Assembly (NCBI RefSeq): GCF_000227115.2
Contig: NC_016479.1
Coordinates: 1,982,686 to 2,046,685, forward strand
DNA length: 64,000 nt
Direction of reading: 5' to 3'
DNA from: Naumovozyma dairenensis CBS 421
Lineage: Eukaryota > Ascomycota > Saccharomycetes > Saccharomycetales > Saccharomycetaceae
Below, piece by piece: positions 31,565-40,790 of the stretch (positions are counted from its first letter, which is position 1; each line of letters begins with the position of its first letter). The notes below the pieces were generated by a model. It had not been told where the DNA came from. It searched no databases and saw only the letters and a list, made by a program, of their open reading frames with translations. The translations under genes and the position numbers were made by a program.

Positions 31565-33304
31565 TTAATTCTCTGAGTTCAACTTATTTAACCAGAATTT
31601 CTTATTCGATTGAACATTATCACTTAAAAATTGTAACTCTGGGAAAACTTTTGCTAATTTAGTAAAAAATTCTTCAGCGAACGTATTAATGAAGAATATT
31701 TGACCACCAGGGATTGCTGGATATTTCTTTGTTAAGTCATCTGTCGTTATGCATTTGGAATTTAAAATATTAAATATTTTTTCCACGTAATTTACATCAC
31801 TATATTTAATTTCTAATTTGTCTTTAACAGCGTCATCACATAAAGTTTGAGTTGATATTTCATAATCTTCGTGATATTTCTCCAAAGAACATGAATCTTT
31901 AAATTCTAGAGTAATTAAAAATGCCCATTTTGCTGAGACTATTAAACTCCTTGTAACGTTAGAAATATCAGCAGCTTTAATAATGAATGAAATTAAAGAA
32001 CCAAATTCTACATCTTTCAAGGAGTCCTGTTTTCCGGGGTTTTCAAGAATATTTTTCCTATGACATATTATTTCATCTAATTTGGCTACATAAGTGGAAT
32101 GGAAAGCCATATCTGTAGCTAAGATTGCTTCATTAATTAAATTCATATTATTCACTGATGCTTTCATTAGGTTGGACCATTGATTCCAAATTAAATTTTG
32201 GAAAACTTGTTTGTGGAATCTTTCTAATACAGAAACGTTATTAAATTTAATTCCTAATAGACAATTAAATTTTTTGAACAATTGGTTATTAGTACCAGGG
32301 TGACCAATGTCATGGCCAATGGCGGCCATTGTCAATAATAAGATGTGGACTTTATTTGTTAATTTTAAATTAACACATAGTTGCCAGGTGGATTGCATGA
32401 CATCAATGGCATGTCTGAAATTATGGAATTTATTAACTTGATGATAAGATGATTCTATTGTAAACAATAAGAATAAAAGATGATTGTCACTTAATTGTAA
32501 TTCCGTAGCATTTGTATCTTTAATCAGTTTCCGTATTAAGACAAATCCACATATGATTAATTCCTTTGTAGTCAATTCTAATGCATTAAAATTCCATGTA
32601 GAAAGTAAATCTAAATAACGGATTTCGTCAAAATTCCCATTTTTAGTAATGTTTGGGTCTAATAGCATATTTATAAAAGTGATATTATCGTTAATTGAAT
32701 TTGCGAATAAATTTTCTTCATTATCATTTGAAATAGTGGAAGCTAATAATTTTTCTGAGTTGGATAAATGTTTCAACATGGAGTAGATATTTGTGTCACA
32801 ACCTGGGAATGATTTTTCATCATTTGTTGAATTGTCTATCATGATATCTTCCTCATTTTGATGATACATCCAATGGTTTAGTCTTAGAATTCTATCTTGA
32901 GATATGATAATTTCTTGTCTTAAATTCTTGAAGAAATTATCTAACATTTTTTCATCTCTATAATCTAGAGCGATAATGTTCAATACTGGGAAGAATTTGT
33001 TCAAGAAATCATTAACTTGTCGTACTGGTACTTGATTTCGATTTTTCTCCTTATCCCCCTTCAAAAGGTCACAGTAATCAGGATCGTAAAGAATTAAGGA
33101 TACACCTCTTTCATAGTTATAAAGATTTGGTAATGTTATTGTTCTATCATTGTATAATTGAAGGAATAATTCATTGAATGAGGAAACATTCAAAATTCTG
33201 TCAAAACAATCTCTATTCTGGAATAAAGAAGATGACTCTTTTTCTAATAAGAAATATTGTTTCTCGGATACTTCAGCAGCACCGAGTATAAATAAAGTCG
33301 ACAT
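31565..33304 (-). CDS. PDE2: High-affinity cyclic AMP phosphodiesterase
   Basis: This 579-residue protein is somewhat longer than S. cerevisiae Pde2 (526). It hydrolyses cAMP to AMP and so limits protein kinase A signalling. The C-terminal half has the class I PDE catalytic domain with its metal-binding histidines and aspartates: HNFRHAIDVMQS, then HDIGHPGTNN, then FIIKAADISNVTR. The N-terminal half is divergent, as in the yeast family. It sits between VTS1 and PRT1 as in YOR359-YOR361. GPB1/GPB2, another negative arm of the PKA pathway, lies about 22 kb away, which is also the ancestral arrangement and not a cluster. Confidence 0.96.
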   Translation of the reverse strand: MSTLFILGAAEVSEKQYFLLEKESSSLFQNRDCFDRILNVSSFNELFLQLYNDRTITLPNLYNYERGVSLILYDPDYCDLLKGDKEKNRNQVPVRQVNDFLNKFFPVLNIIALDYRDEKMLDNFFKNLRQEIIISQDRILRLNHWMYHQNEEDIMIDNSTNDEKSFPGCDTNIYSMLKHLSNSEKLLASTISNDNEENLFANSINDNITFINMLLDPNITKNGNFDEIRYLDLLSTWNFNALELTTKELIICGFVLIRKLIKDTNATELQLSDNHLLFLLFTIESSYHQVNKFHNFRHAIDVMQSTWQLCVNLKLTNKVHILLLTMAAIGHDIGHPGTNNQLFKKFNCLLGIKFNNVSVLERFHKQVFQNLIWNQWSNLMKASVNNMNLINEAILATDMAFHSTYVAKLDEIICHRKNILENPGKQDSLKDVEFGSLISFIIKAADISNVTRSLIVSAKWAFLITLEFKDSCSLEKYHEDYEISTQTLCDDAVKDKLEIKYSDVNYVEKIFNILNSKCITTDDLTKKYPAIPGGQIFFINTFAEEFFTKLAKVFPELQFLSDNVQSNKKFWLNKLNSEN

Positions 33305-34210
33305 AGTGTTACAGGCAGTGTTTTTTGATTCTAGAATAATATTTCTTTCCTTTTTTTATTATATCACTCTTTAACCTTATCTCGGTTTAATCTTATCGTT
33401 GTATGACAGTATTCCTTATTTTGTTGTAAGGGAACCACAAAAGTATTTCAAAATATGTAATATAATAAATTAGAAGTAATGTTGATAAACCTATTTTTTT
33501 GATGAATTCTTCAATTATGAAACGTTTTAAAATATATATATTTTTTTCACTCTTTAAGTAATTATCTACACTAGTACCTTACCTGCATATATGTATACAG
33601 ACTTATCGTCATACTGTAATCTAACGGCCGCTTTTGCGTCCCCCATATTTCATTAGACAACTGATATTATATTTTCTTTTTTATTGAAATCTGAAAATTT
33701 TCGAACATCGTCTTCGACGGACACCCGTACACCGCACACATGCATGTTGACTTTTTCGGATGTCTCGTACGTTCTATGCAGGAAATGGAAGATTTCCCCA
33801 TCGAGAACAGGCCACCTAAAGGGGTAACTGAATTCCTCGAAGACAGATCCTCGAACTTCGAACGCTTCACCTTCCACTTCCATACTTCAAGTATGTACGT
33901 AAGGAATATTCCATGGCCGTACGTATGGCAAAACAACGAATGCCATATGATGTACCTAAGTGCAGACAGAGTTGAGTGATATAAAGCGAAATTAAACTTC
34001 TCATTCAGATCATCCTTTCTCAGGAAAAAAAGGTGTAAGTAACTAAATCATCCGTCCGAGTTTAACTTATTTTTGTTCAAAACCTAAAAAGAAAATTCTA
34101 CTAGAATACGATTTATACACACAAAGTTTGAACACGTAAAACGTTGACACAGAAGAGCCGATGGGTGTGCGGACTCTAAGTTTTATATACAATACATATC
34201 TATCTTTTAC
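33305..34210. promoter_or_regulatory. PDE2 upstream region / PRT1 3' flank, with a Rap1-like site
   Basis: This 906-bp region has a less AT-rich core at about 33690-33960 that is open in several frames (79 codons plus, 76 and 89 codons minus), none recognisable. A consensus-like Rap1 site lies at 33721-33733. The rest is AT-rich with T runs. Confidence 0.45.
33721..33733 (+). promoter_or_regulatory. Rap1-type site (ACACCCGTACACC)
   Basis: This matches the yeast Rap1 consensus ACACCCRTACAYM at every position. It lies 417 bp upstream of the PDE2 ATG, with no ribosomal-protein gene nearby. Motif match only. Confidence 0.5.
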
Positions 34211-36415
34211 CTATTCAGTAACTTTTTCTTTAACTTCTTCAACAATTTCTTCTTTGATTTCTTCAACAGCAACGTAATCATCACCGGATTCTTCACCTAA
34301 ATCAATGTCAAATGCCTTATAACCAAATTGTTTTTGTAATCTGGATGAAGTTTCTGCTCTGTAAACAGTCCAATCTTTCAACATTTGACGTTGTTTCAAA
34401 ATTAAATCTCTAACAGCAGTATCAGCTTCCATGGCATCTTGTTCTTCAAACTGAGCAGACCATTCTTTCAAATTCTTTCTAACCTTCTTCTTCTCAGCAT
34501 TACTTAACAAGGATTCTGGTCTTGGTCTCCATGCAAAATTCTTGAAATTTGGTAATAGATCATCCTTAATTAGGTTACCTGCAATATTATACATCTTAAA
34601 TCCATTATCAATCTTATGTTTCAATGAACTTGACCATGCAGTAATAAATCTACCAGATGGATCCCAAGTTAAATCAGTAACTGAAGTATTTGTTGGAGTG
34701 GCAACATCTTTCAAAGAAGCATTAACGTCATCAGCATCATTTATATTCTTTTCACCTGGGTAATCTAAATCAAAAAATTCTAGACTTGATTTACGAACAT
34801 TTGGTTTGACTAATGTAGCAACAACAACAAATCTACCAGCTGGTGACCAAGAAATAGTATTACTAAACTTGTTAGGAATATCCTTAACTAACTTCCATCT
34901 CTTAATAGTATCAGCATTCTTCTTAGAGACGTTTTGTTCTGGAGCATAGAATCCAATAATATTGTTTGGAATAGCAATGTTATCATCACCAGTATCTTTA
35001 ACAGAGATGGTAACAAATCTATTACCCTTTGGTTCCCATTCAAATCCAATAACACAATCCTTTAATTCAATTTCCACTGGAATATCCTTTTCAGTCAATC
35101 TACAAATTTCTAAGTTACTAAATTGAGTCTTACCAGATTTAGTATGTCTTTCCACATTGAAACATAGGAATTTAGATTCATCTTGCCAATGTAATGTAAC
35201 ATTGGAAACTTGAACCAAATTAACAGTTTTCAATACTCTACCACGTGGGACTTCCACTACAGTAGCCTTACATGACATGTTATTCGTTTCTGGAGTCCAG
35301 TAAGATAATAAAACGGATGGTTCATCACCTTTTCTAAACGGTTGTAATTCAACACCAGTTGGAGCAAATGAGAAATCTCTAATACCGGAAACTTTCAATG
35401 CTTTACTATCAATTGGAGCAAGTTTCTTATCACAATCATGAACAACTAGTGTATCATTAACTAGACGGGCACAATACTTATCGTTGTATGACCATCTAAC
35501 TAATGGCCATTCTAAATTAGGATTCTTAATAACGGGGAAAGTAGCTAATAATAACCCAGAAGAAATTTCCCAAATACATAATTGATGACCTTCATTCTTC
35601 TTGGTAAATGGAGATTCATTTTCGACATTTTCAACATCATTTTCATTAATTTCAATTGGAGTACTTGAGAATGTAACTAAATATTTTTCATTCGGAGAAA
35701 CAGATGAAGTTCTAACATTTGGATGATAAAATCTTCTTAATCTATCAAAATGAGGACCACCCCAAGCGGTAACACCTTGAACATGGTAAGAAAACAAGTA
35801 AGTACCCTTTGGTGAGAATCTAACATAATTAGTAGACCAATTATTTCTAGTTTCCACTTCTTCGAAACCATGGAACATGGAGTTCCAAGCAACGGTAGTA
35901 ATATTATCTCTTTGGATGACAAATTGATCTCTAACTTCTTCATCTAATAACCAAGATTTCAATGAAGTAGAAGAAACGAATTCTGGGATATGAGGTTCTT
36001 TAAATTCAGTTTCGAATTTATCACTATTATATTTTTCAACATCTTTCATAGTATAAATGAATAAACGATGTTTTAAATCCAATCTTTTACCATTGAAACT
36101 TTTCAAAATCTTCTTGGCATCATCGACAGATCCACATTCTACAAATAAAAAACCTTTAGTTTTCTTAGTTTCTGAATCAATTGGGAATTCCATGTTAACA
36201 ACTTTACCAGCTTTGGAGAATAACCCAGTAAGAGCCTTTTGTAAGACTGGAACTTTAGATTCTGGGATAACTGGTGCACCATTAACTACAACGTATTGAT
36301 CGAAATTGAAATCATCATCAAAGGAGTATTCCTTTTCCAAATCGGAAAAATCAATGTCATCAACTGGTATATCTTCCAATTTAATTTCAGGTATAATAAC
36401 GTCGGATTCAGACAT
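34211..36415 (-). CDS. PRT1: Translation initiation factor eIF3 subunit b
   Basis: This 734-residue protein is similar to S. cerevisiae Prt1 (763). eIF3b is a core scaffold of eIF3 and helps recruit the ternary complex and mRNA to the 40S subunit. The N-terminal RRM is at about 40-125 ([37 protein letters not shown]). It is followed by the WD-like beta-propeller ([45 protein letters not shown]) and a charged C-terminal helix that binds other subunits. Order PDE2-PRT1-PRE10 matches YOR360-YOR362. Confidence 0.98.
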   Translation of the reverse strand: MSESDVIIPEIKLEDIPVDDIDFSDLEKEYSFDDDFNFDQYVVVNGAPVIPESKVPVLQKALTGLFSKAGKVVNMEFPIDSETKKTKGFLFVECGSVDDAKKILKSFNGKRLDLKHRLFIYTMKDVEKYNSDKFETEFKEPHIPEFVSSTSLKSWLLDEEVRDQFVIQRDNITTVAWNSMFHGFEEVETRNNWSTNYVRFSPKGTYLFSYHVQGVTAWGGPHFDRLRRFYHPNVRTSSVSPNEKYLVTFSSTPIEINENDVENVENESPFTKKNEGHQLCIWEISSGLLLATFPVIKNPNLEWPLVRWSYNDKYCARLVNDTLVVHDCDKKLAPIDSKALKVSGIRDFSFAPTGVELQPFRKGDEPSVLLSYWTPETNNMSCKATVVEVPRGRVLKTVNLVQVSNVTLHWQDESKFLCFNVERHTKSGKTQFSNLEICRLTEKDIPVEIELKDCVIGFEWEPKGNRFVTISVKDTGDDNIAIPNNIIGFYAPEQNVSKKNADTIKRWKLVKDIPNKFSNTISWSPAGRFVVVATLVKPNVRKSSLEFFDLDYPGEKNINDADDVNASLKDVATPTNTSVTDLTWDPSGRFITAWSSSLKHKIDNGFKMYNIAGNLIKDDLLPNFKNFAWRPRPESLLSNAEKKKVRKNLKEWSAQFEEQDAMEADTAVRDLILKQRQMLKDWTVYRAETSSRLQKQFGYKAFDIDLGEESGDDYVAVEEIKEEIVEEVKEKVTE

Positions 36416-37632
36416 TTTTTTATTATTATTGTTATTATTAGAATTGCTCTATCGTTCTTTCGAAAGTGAGTTCTGCTTAAAAGTTGAATAACGAATAAAA
36501 AAGTTAAAATTCATAGCCACAAGGCATAGTAGTAAAGTTGTCTTAGATGCCAAACTAGAAATCTGTCTTGTGTTGTCAGAAAAGCGAAAATTTTTCATTT
36601 CCTGATTGTACGTAAGGAATAGTTTCCTTCGCCAGCAGAGAGCGAGAAAGCGAAGGTCGCGCGACAGTAAATAAATAGAGTTAGAATGAGAATTAGGATT
36701 CAATATAAATACTTGAAACTGTTAATATTAAAAATTATTAATGAGACCAATTATGTGGTCCAACTTCTAATCAAACATCTCGTTGGAGTATTTACTTATC
36801 TAACAAATAAAAAAGAAGCCAGTGGCTTTCTCTTTCGGTTGCACAAACGGTTTCGTTGCATGCTGTCTCTGTAGTAATAGGATGAGCATTAGAATGACGC
36901 CTTCTATTCTGGGTAGCAAAGTAACGTTAACGTTATTATTATATGCCAACCTCGCGTTTTAATTTTTACACCAAGATATTCCCACATTTTTGATAGTAAG
37001 AAAGTTCTAGGAGCTAGTAAGAAATATTTCTTAGGATACTAGAGAGTATGTTCATTGAAACTCCAAAATCTTGACGTACCGAAGAATTTCTCTTCACCAA
37101 ACGTGCTGGTTAATATTTTTGGAAGATTCTGTGTCTAGTGGACTCTCTATGGTATAGTAATAGACTAAAATTTTATGTTACAGCCAATATAGGCTCTACC
37201 CGTTTGAAGCTATTGGATTGGGCAGAATATAACAGAACAATTTTTGAACATGGTTGATCTATATGAATTCTGGTTTAGCTAGATGAATGTTGTTATATAT
37301 TTGAGGTCACAATAGAGATTTTATTCAAAGACGGAGATTTAAATTTGAACCCAAGTTTTGTTAAGAGATTCATAAAGATTCAAAGCAAGTTTAGTTGGGC
37401 CAATAGATATTTCAAATATCATTGCGTTACTTGACGCTTTTTGTAGTTATTTTTTAAATATCGCATAGTAAACGACGCATAAAGTATATAGTACGAATAA
37501 TTTTTATTAAAATGTGAACGTTATATCTGACTGAGATATCAGGTAGACTAATTGAAATGCAATAACTACAAGGCGTGATTAATAACGTGAGAGTTTTTCA
37601 ATTATAATTATACTGATATCTTACTTCAAAAC
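36416..37632. other. Intergenic PRT1 promoter / PRE10 3' flank
   Basis: This 1.2-kb gap is long for a tandem pair. The first 300 bp upstream of the PRT1 start include ATT repeats and purine-rich sequence. The remainder, about 36900-37600, is AT-rich with no frame, RNA gene or bounded LTR that I could recognise. Confidence 0.45.
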
Positions 37633-38511
37633 CTAGTGTAGTTCAATATCACCATCTTGGTCGGCCGTGGTAGCTGCAGATGCTGATGCTGATGCTGATG
37701 CTGGAGCAGCATCGTCATCGTCACTGGACATAGCATTATCACTATCACTATCACTATCATTTCCCCCTAAAAGTTCCTTCTTGGCAAATTCGACAGCTTC
37801 ATCAAATAAATCGCCTTGAACAAATCTATGTAATCCGTCAGTATCAGTGTTTGAACACCAACTTATTTCTAATTCAAAATCCTTCTCCTTATTATCTTCA
37901 TGAGCCATGTAAATAATTTTAGCAGCGTATTTAACTGCATCCCTTGTTGTTAATCCATCTGGATGTTGATCTGCTAATTTTTCTAATTCTGCCTTTGCAG
38001 TTTGTCTACCTTTCCCTGTGGCAGCCCCATTATAACCCCAGCATGTACCACTTGGTTCCAGCATATATAAATGAGGTCCCTTTTCATCGATACCACCAAA
38101 GATACTTGTTACACCGAAGGGTCTAACACTATTATATAAAGTATGAGCTTGAACGTATTGACCTAAACGTTCAGCAAATGCAGAAATTGGAATTGGTAAA
38201 TCGTACATTTTTTTGAAGCTTGCAGCTTCTTCACGACCTCTATTAACTAAATGTCTCCCATCTGGGATCAACCCAGAATATACACAACCTATATGACGGT
38301 CCACCCCTTGAATCTTGACATTTTTCTTTGGAACTAGCAGTTTCGATGTAATTATTTTTTCTACAGCAAATACCACACCATCTTTACATTTGATACCAAT
38401 TGATGTGGCTCCGTTCTCTACTGCCTTCCCAGCGTATTCTACTTGGAAATTTCTACCATCCGGTGAAAAGACACTATTTGATAAATCGTAACCAGTACCA
38501 ATTGAAGTCAT
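37633..38511 (-). CDS. PRE10: 20S proteasome subunit alpha 7
   Basis: This 292-residue protein (288 in S. cerevisiae) is an outer-ring subunit of the 20S proteasome. It has the alpha-subunit signature near the N-terminus (YDLSNSVFSPDGRNFQVEYAGKAVENG) and the core (DGVVFAVEKIITSKL, VRPFGVTSIFGGIDE, GKGRQTAKAELEKL). The acidic Asp/Ser tail is typical of alpha 7. A short Ala-Ser repeat, encoded by GATGCT-type units near 37677-37702, lies within the tail. A perfect PACE element upstream supports control by Rpn4. The position next to PRT1 matches YOR362C. Confidence 0.98.
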   Translation of the reverse strand: MTSIGTGYDLSNSVFSPDGRNFQVEYAGKAVENGATSIGIKCKDGVVFAVEKIITSKLLVPKKNVKIQGVDRHIGCVYSGLIPDGRHLVNRGREEAASFKKMYDLPIPISAFAERLGQYVQAHTLYNSVRPFGVTSIFGGIDEKGPHLYMLEPSGTCWGYNGAATGKGRQTAKAELEKLADQHPDGLTTRDAVKYAAKIIYMAHEDNKEKDFELEISWCSNTDTDGLHRFVQGDLFDEAVEFAKKELLGGNDSDSDSDNAMSSDDDDAAPASASASASAATTADQDGDIELH

Positions 38512-38675
38512 AATTTGTTTCTCAGTCTAAATAACGATTGTTCTTCACTTTTTTGTTGTATTGTACTGAGTTCTTTTTCTTTAATATAGACAGTCAATTG
38601 AAAATATTCTCGATAGGTACATCTTGTATCTTGATGGTCAATTAGCATACATGAACTATTTTGTTACTATTTTAT

Positions 38676-38684
38676 TTTGCCACC
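38676..38684 (-). promoter_or_regulatory. PACE element / Rpn4 site (GGTGGCAAA)
   Basis: The minus strand reads GGTGGCAAA, the exact proteasome-associated control element bound by Rpn4 in S. cerevisiae. It is 165 bp upstream of the PRE10 ATG in the same orientation. Confidence 0.9.
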
Positions 38685-38705
38685 GAAAGATAGATCAAAT
38701 ATCTG

Positions 38706-38712
38706 TTACCCG
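38706..38712 (+). promoter_or_regulatory. Reb1-type site (TTACCCG)
   Basis: This is an exact Reb1 core 22 bp beyond the PACE element in the PRE10 promoter. Such sites usually mark nucleosome-free promoters. Confidence 0.6.
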
Positions 38713-40113
38713 GCTCACGCTACTAAAGTAATTAATATACTTTGTAAACAAACAAACCAGAAAACATATGGTGTCAAAGGAAAAGTGGCAAGTTCTACAG
38801 CAAGAAAGGAATTGAGGTAAATGAGAAGAACCTAAAAGAGGACGGCAATCATTCAGGAATTTGTTCATTCTACAGGACCGCTGGTTCTAGAACCAATCGA
38901 CTGACGTATAAATTGGAATGGATACCTTGCAATCGGAAAATTTCACGAATGGCTATATTGATATATCCAGAGCCCATCGTCCATAATGAAAAGATAGGAC
39001 TTTAGTATGGAACTATGTTTTCATGTAATGCTCAATTGTTTTAAAAATTCTCGGGATTTGATCCGCGGTTTCCGATACTGTGGGAAATGCCCCAACGGAA
39101 TTTAGTATTTCCATCAACGAAACTAATAAAATATGCAGGACAATTTACTGGGCTATCGTTCATAGGACCGAAAATATCGGTATGGATATATTCAAAGGAA
39201 CCATATTCTCTTTGATATTTCAACCGTGAACCAACTTAGTGTTTTTGTTTGGTGCTTTTACTTTTTGAACATGTTTCACATTGGAATGTGGAATTATGAC
39301 TCCAGTCAACATCTTTTGGGTCGCTTCCCGAATAATACCTTTGGTAATGGATTCACGAATATAATGGATATTCATGATATGACTAAATAAACGATGTAAA
39401 AAATCCAATTGGTATTTATCGTGAACTTGATTGATCATATATTTATTGGATAAATGACGAATAGGTGGCCACCAGTTAGAACCATTTTTTATCATGGAGC
39501 AAACGAATTCACCGTCTTTGCTTATTAATTGTTTGTTGATGGGTCAATGAAAATGCCTTGTGTCTCTAATTGATTGGTGGAAAGTAGATTTTTGGATAAG
39601 TCAGGGCTATAAACAGCGGGTAATTTAAAAGGTTTTCCATTCAGGTTTAAGTTGCTTGCACCAGAAGCATAAACTGGTAATGGTGTATTATCAGCCGAAA
39701 ATAATTTGGTCGGCAGGATCTATGTGAGAATATAGCAATAACTTTTGGTCTCGGAGTACGGTAGTATCAGCAGCAGAATCCAATGCCAATGTGTGTTGCG
39801 GGATCCAATGTAGAAATGCCTAAGAGTTTCCAAAGGCTCGGGTGGATCGTTAACATCATCGTTAGTAGTTAAACTAGTTGTTAATGGAGGTTGATCGGTA
39901 ACTATAGCATGAACGCCCTTTCTTTTATTCTTTGGTTTAGCGTTGGGCTTCATATAAGTGGAACTTGATGAACTTCTGTTACCTGTGGGATAAAATGGTG
40001 ATTTTGATGTTCTACACTGGCCATTCACCTGATTATAGAAGTTTTTTATACTATTGTACATATCCAACGGTTAAGAGTGCTGGTATTGAATAGGAAGTAA
40101 TCGTGAACAAGTT

Positions 40114-40118
40114 TATAT
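40114..40118 (+). repeat. Left target-site duplication TATAT
   Basis: This 5-bp direct repeat immediately precedes the solo LTR and is identical to 40458-40462. Five base pairs is the usual Ty1/copia duplication length. Confidence 0.88.
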
Positions 40119-40457
40119 TGTTGAAAGACGAAATAATAAAGACTTAGTATGTATATACTAACTAGTAGTAAGATACTTTATCCGATATGGATATTTACTA
40201 TTATGTGACTACACAAAGAAAGTAGAATTTTAGTGAAACTCGTCAAACAAGAAAAATAAGAATGAGAGACTACTTTAATGTGCACTTCAAATATTGTGAT
40301 ACATTTATATATTTTTTATATAATGATATAGAAAAGAAGTAAGCAATAACAACTTTAACTTATTGTACTAAATCTATTACAACCTTAACTAATAGTCTAT
40401 CTTAATTATGTCTGCTCCATTCAATGGTTTACAATATATTAATAACCTGCGCCAACA
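40119..40457 (+). mobile_element. Solo LTR of a Ty1/copia-like element, inserted in the older relic
   Basis: This 339-bp sequence begins TGTTGAAAGACG and ends GCGCCAACA, with 5-bp inverted ends TGTTG/CAACA. It is flanked on both sides by the 5-bp direct repeat TATAT (40114-40118 and 40458-40462). No internal domain follows, so it is a solo LTR left by LTR-LTR recombination. An ATG at 40408 opens a frame that runs to the LTR end, as in Ty1 where gag starts inside the 5' LTR. It is in the opposite orientation to the surrounding relic. Removing it with one TATAT restores an uninterrupted gag-like reading across the site, so the insertion is younger than the relic. Confidence 0.93.
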
Positions 40458-40462
40458 TATAT
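40458..40462 (+). repeat. Right target-site duplication TATAT
   Basis: This 5-bp direct repeat immediately follows the solo LTR and is identical to 40114-40118. Confidence 0.88.
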
Positions 40463-40790
40463 TGCTGAGGTAATTTCTCTACAATATTCTGATAGACTAT
40501 TTGTTCAAGGATATTGATGCCTTATTAGGCTCCCTTTTTGGAGAAGATTTCTCGTTTTTATCGCAAATAATATCGGATCAGATTTACCAGCAAATCTTAA
40601 GTTGACGATTTCTTTGTAAATGGTCTTTGCACTATCCTTCGAAAAACCAAAAGATAATCCTCTTATAATGTTATGATGTTCTAAAACCTTTTGCATTCAT
40701 TTTTGGATAGTTGTCAAATGGAAAATGCACAGACACGATGTTAGGTCGTGCACCAAATGTATAAAAAGAAGAAGTAATTCTGTAAAGAAC

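Larger units (their letters stand above)
38512..39040. promoter_or_regulatory. PRE10 promoter and left part of the transposon island
   Basis: This region contains the PACE element and a Reb1-type site. Beyond about 38850 the sequence could be further decayed transposon, but I see no certain similarity. Confidence 0.5.
39041..40790 (-). pseudogene. Decayed Ty1/copia-type retrotransposon (gag-protease-integrase remnants)
   Basis: Broken frames on the minus strand appear in copia order. Gag-like pieces lie around 40770-40463 and continue below the solo LTR. A basic Gag/protease junction follows (about 40067-39850). The aspartic protease motif LALDSAADTTVLRD lies around 39790. Then come the integrase zinc-binding region (HRLFSHIMNIHY ... 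KHVQKVK, about 39400-39250) and the start of the integrase core ([19 protein letters not shown], about 39200-39080). Stops and frameshifts interrupt each part. Reverse transcriptase and RNase H are absent. No LTR of this element was delimited. A younger solo LTR splits its gag. The order and motifs identify the class; boundaries are approximate. Confidence 0.88.

Noticed and set aside
40735..40775. Retrotransposon primer-binding site (TGGTGCACGACC on the minus strand after ...ATACA)
   Set aside because: The same bases read through as gag-like coding sequence in another frame, and I could not find a matching LTR start, so the match to a primer site is weak.
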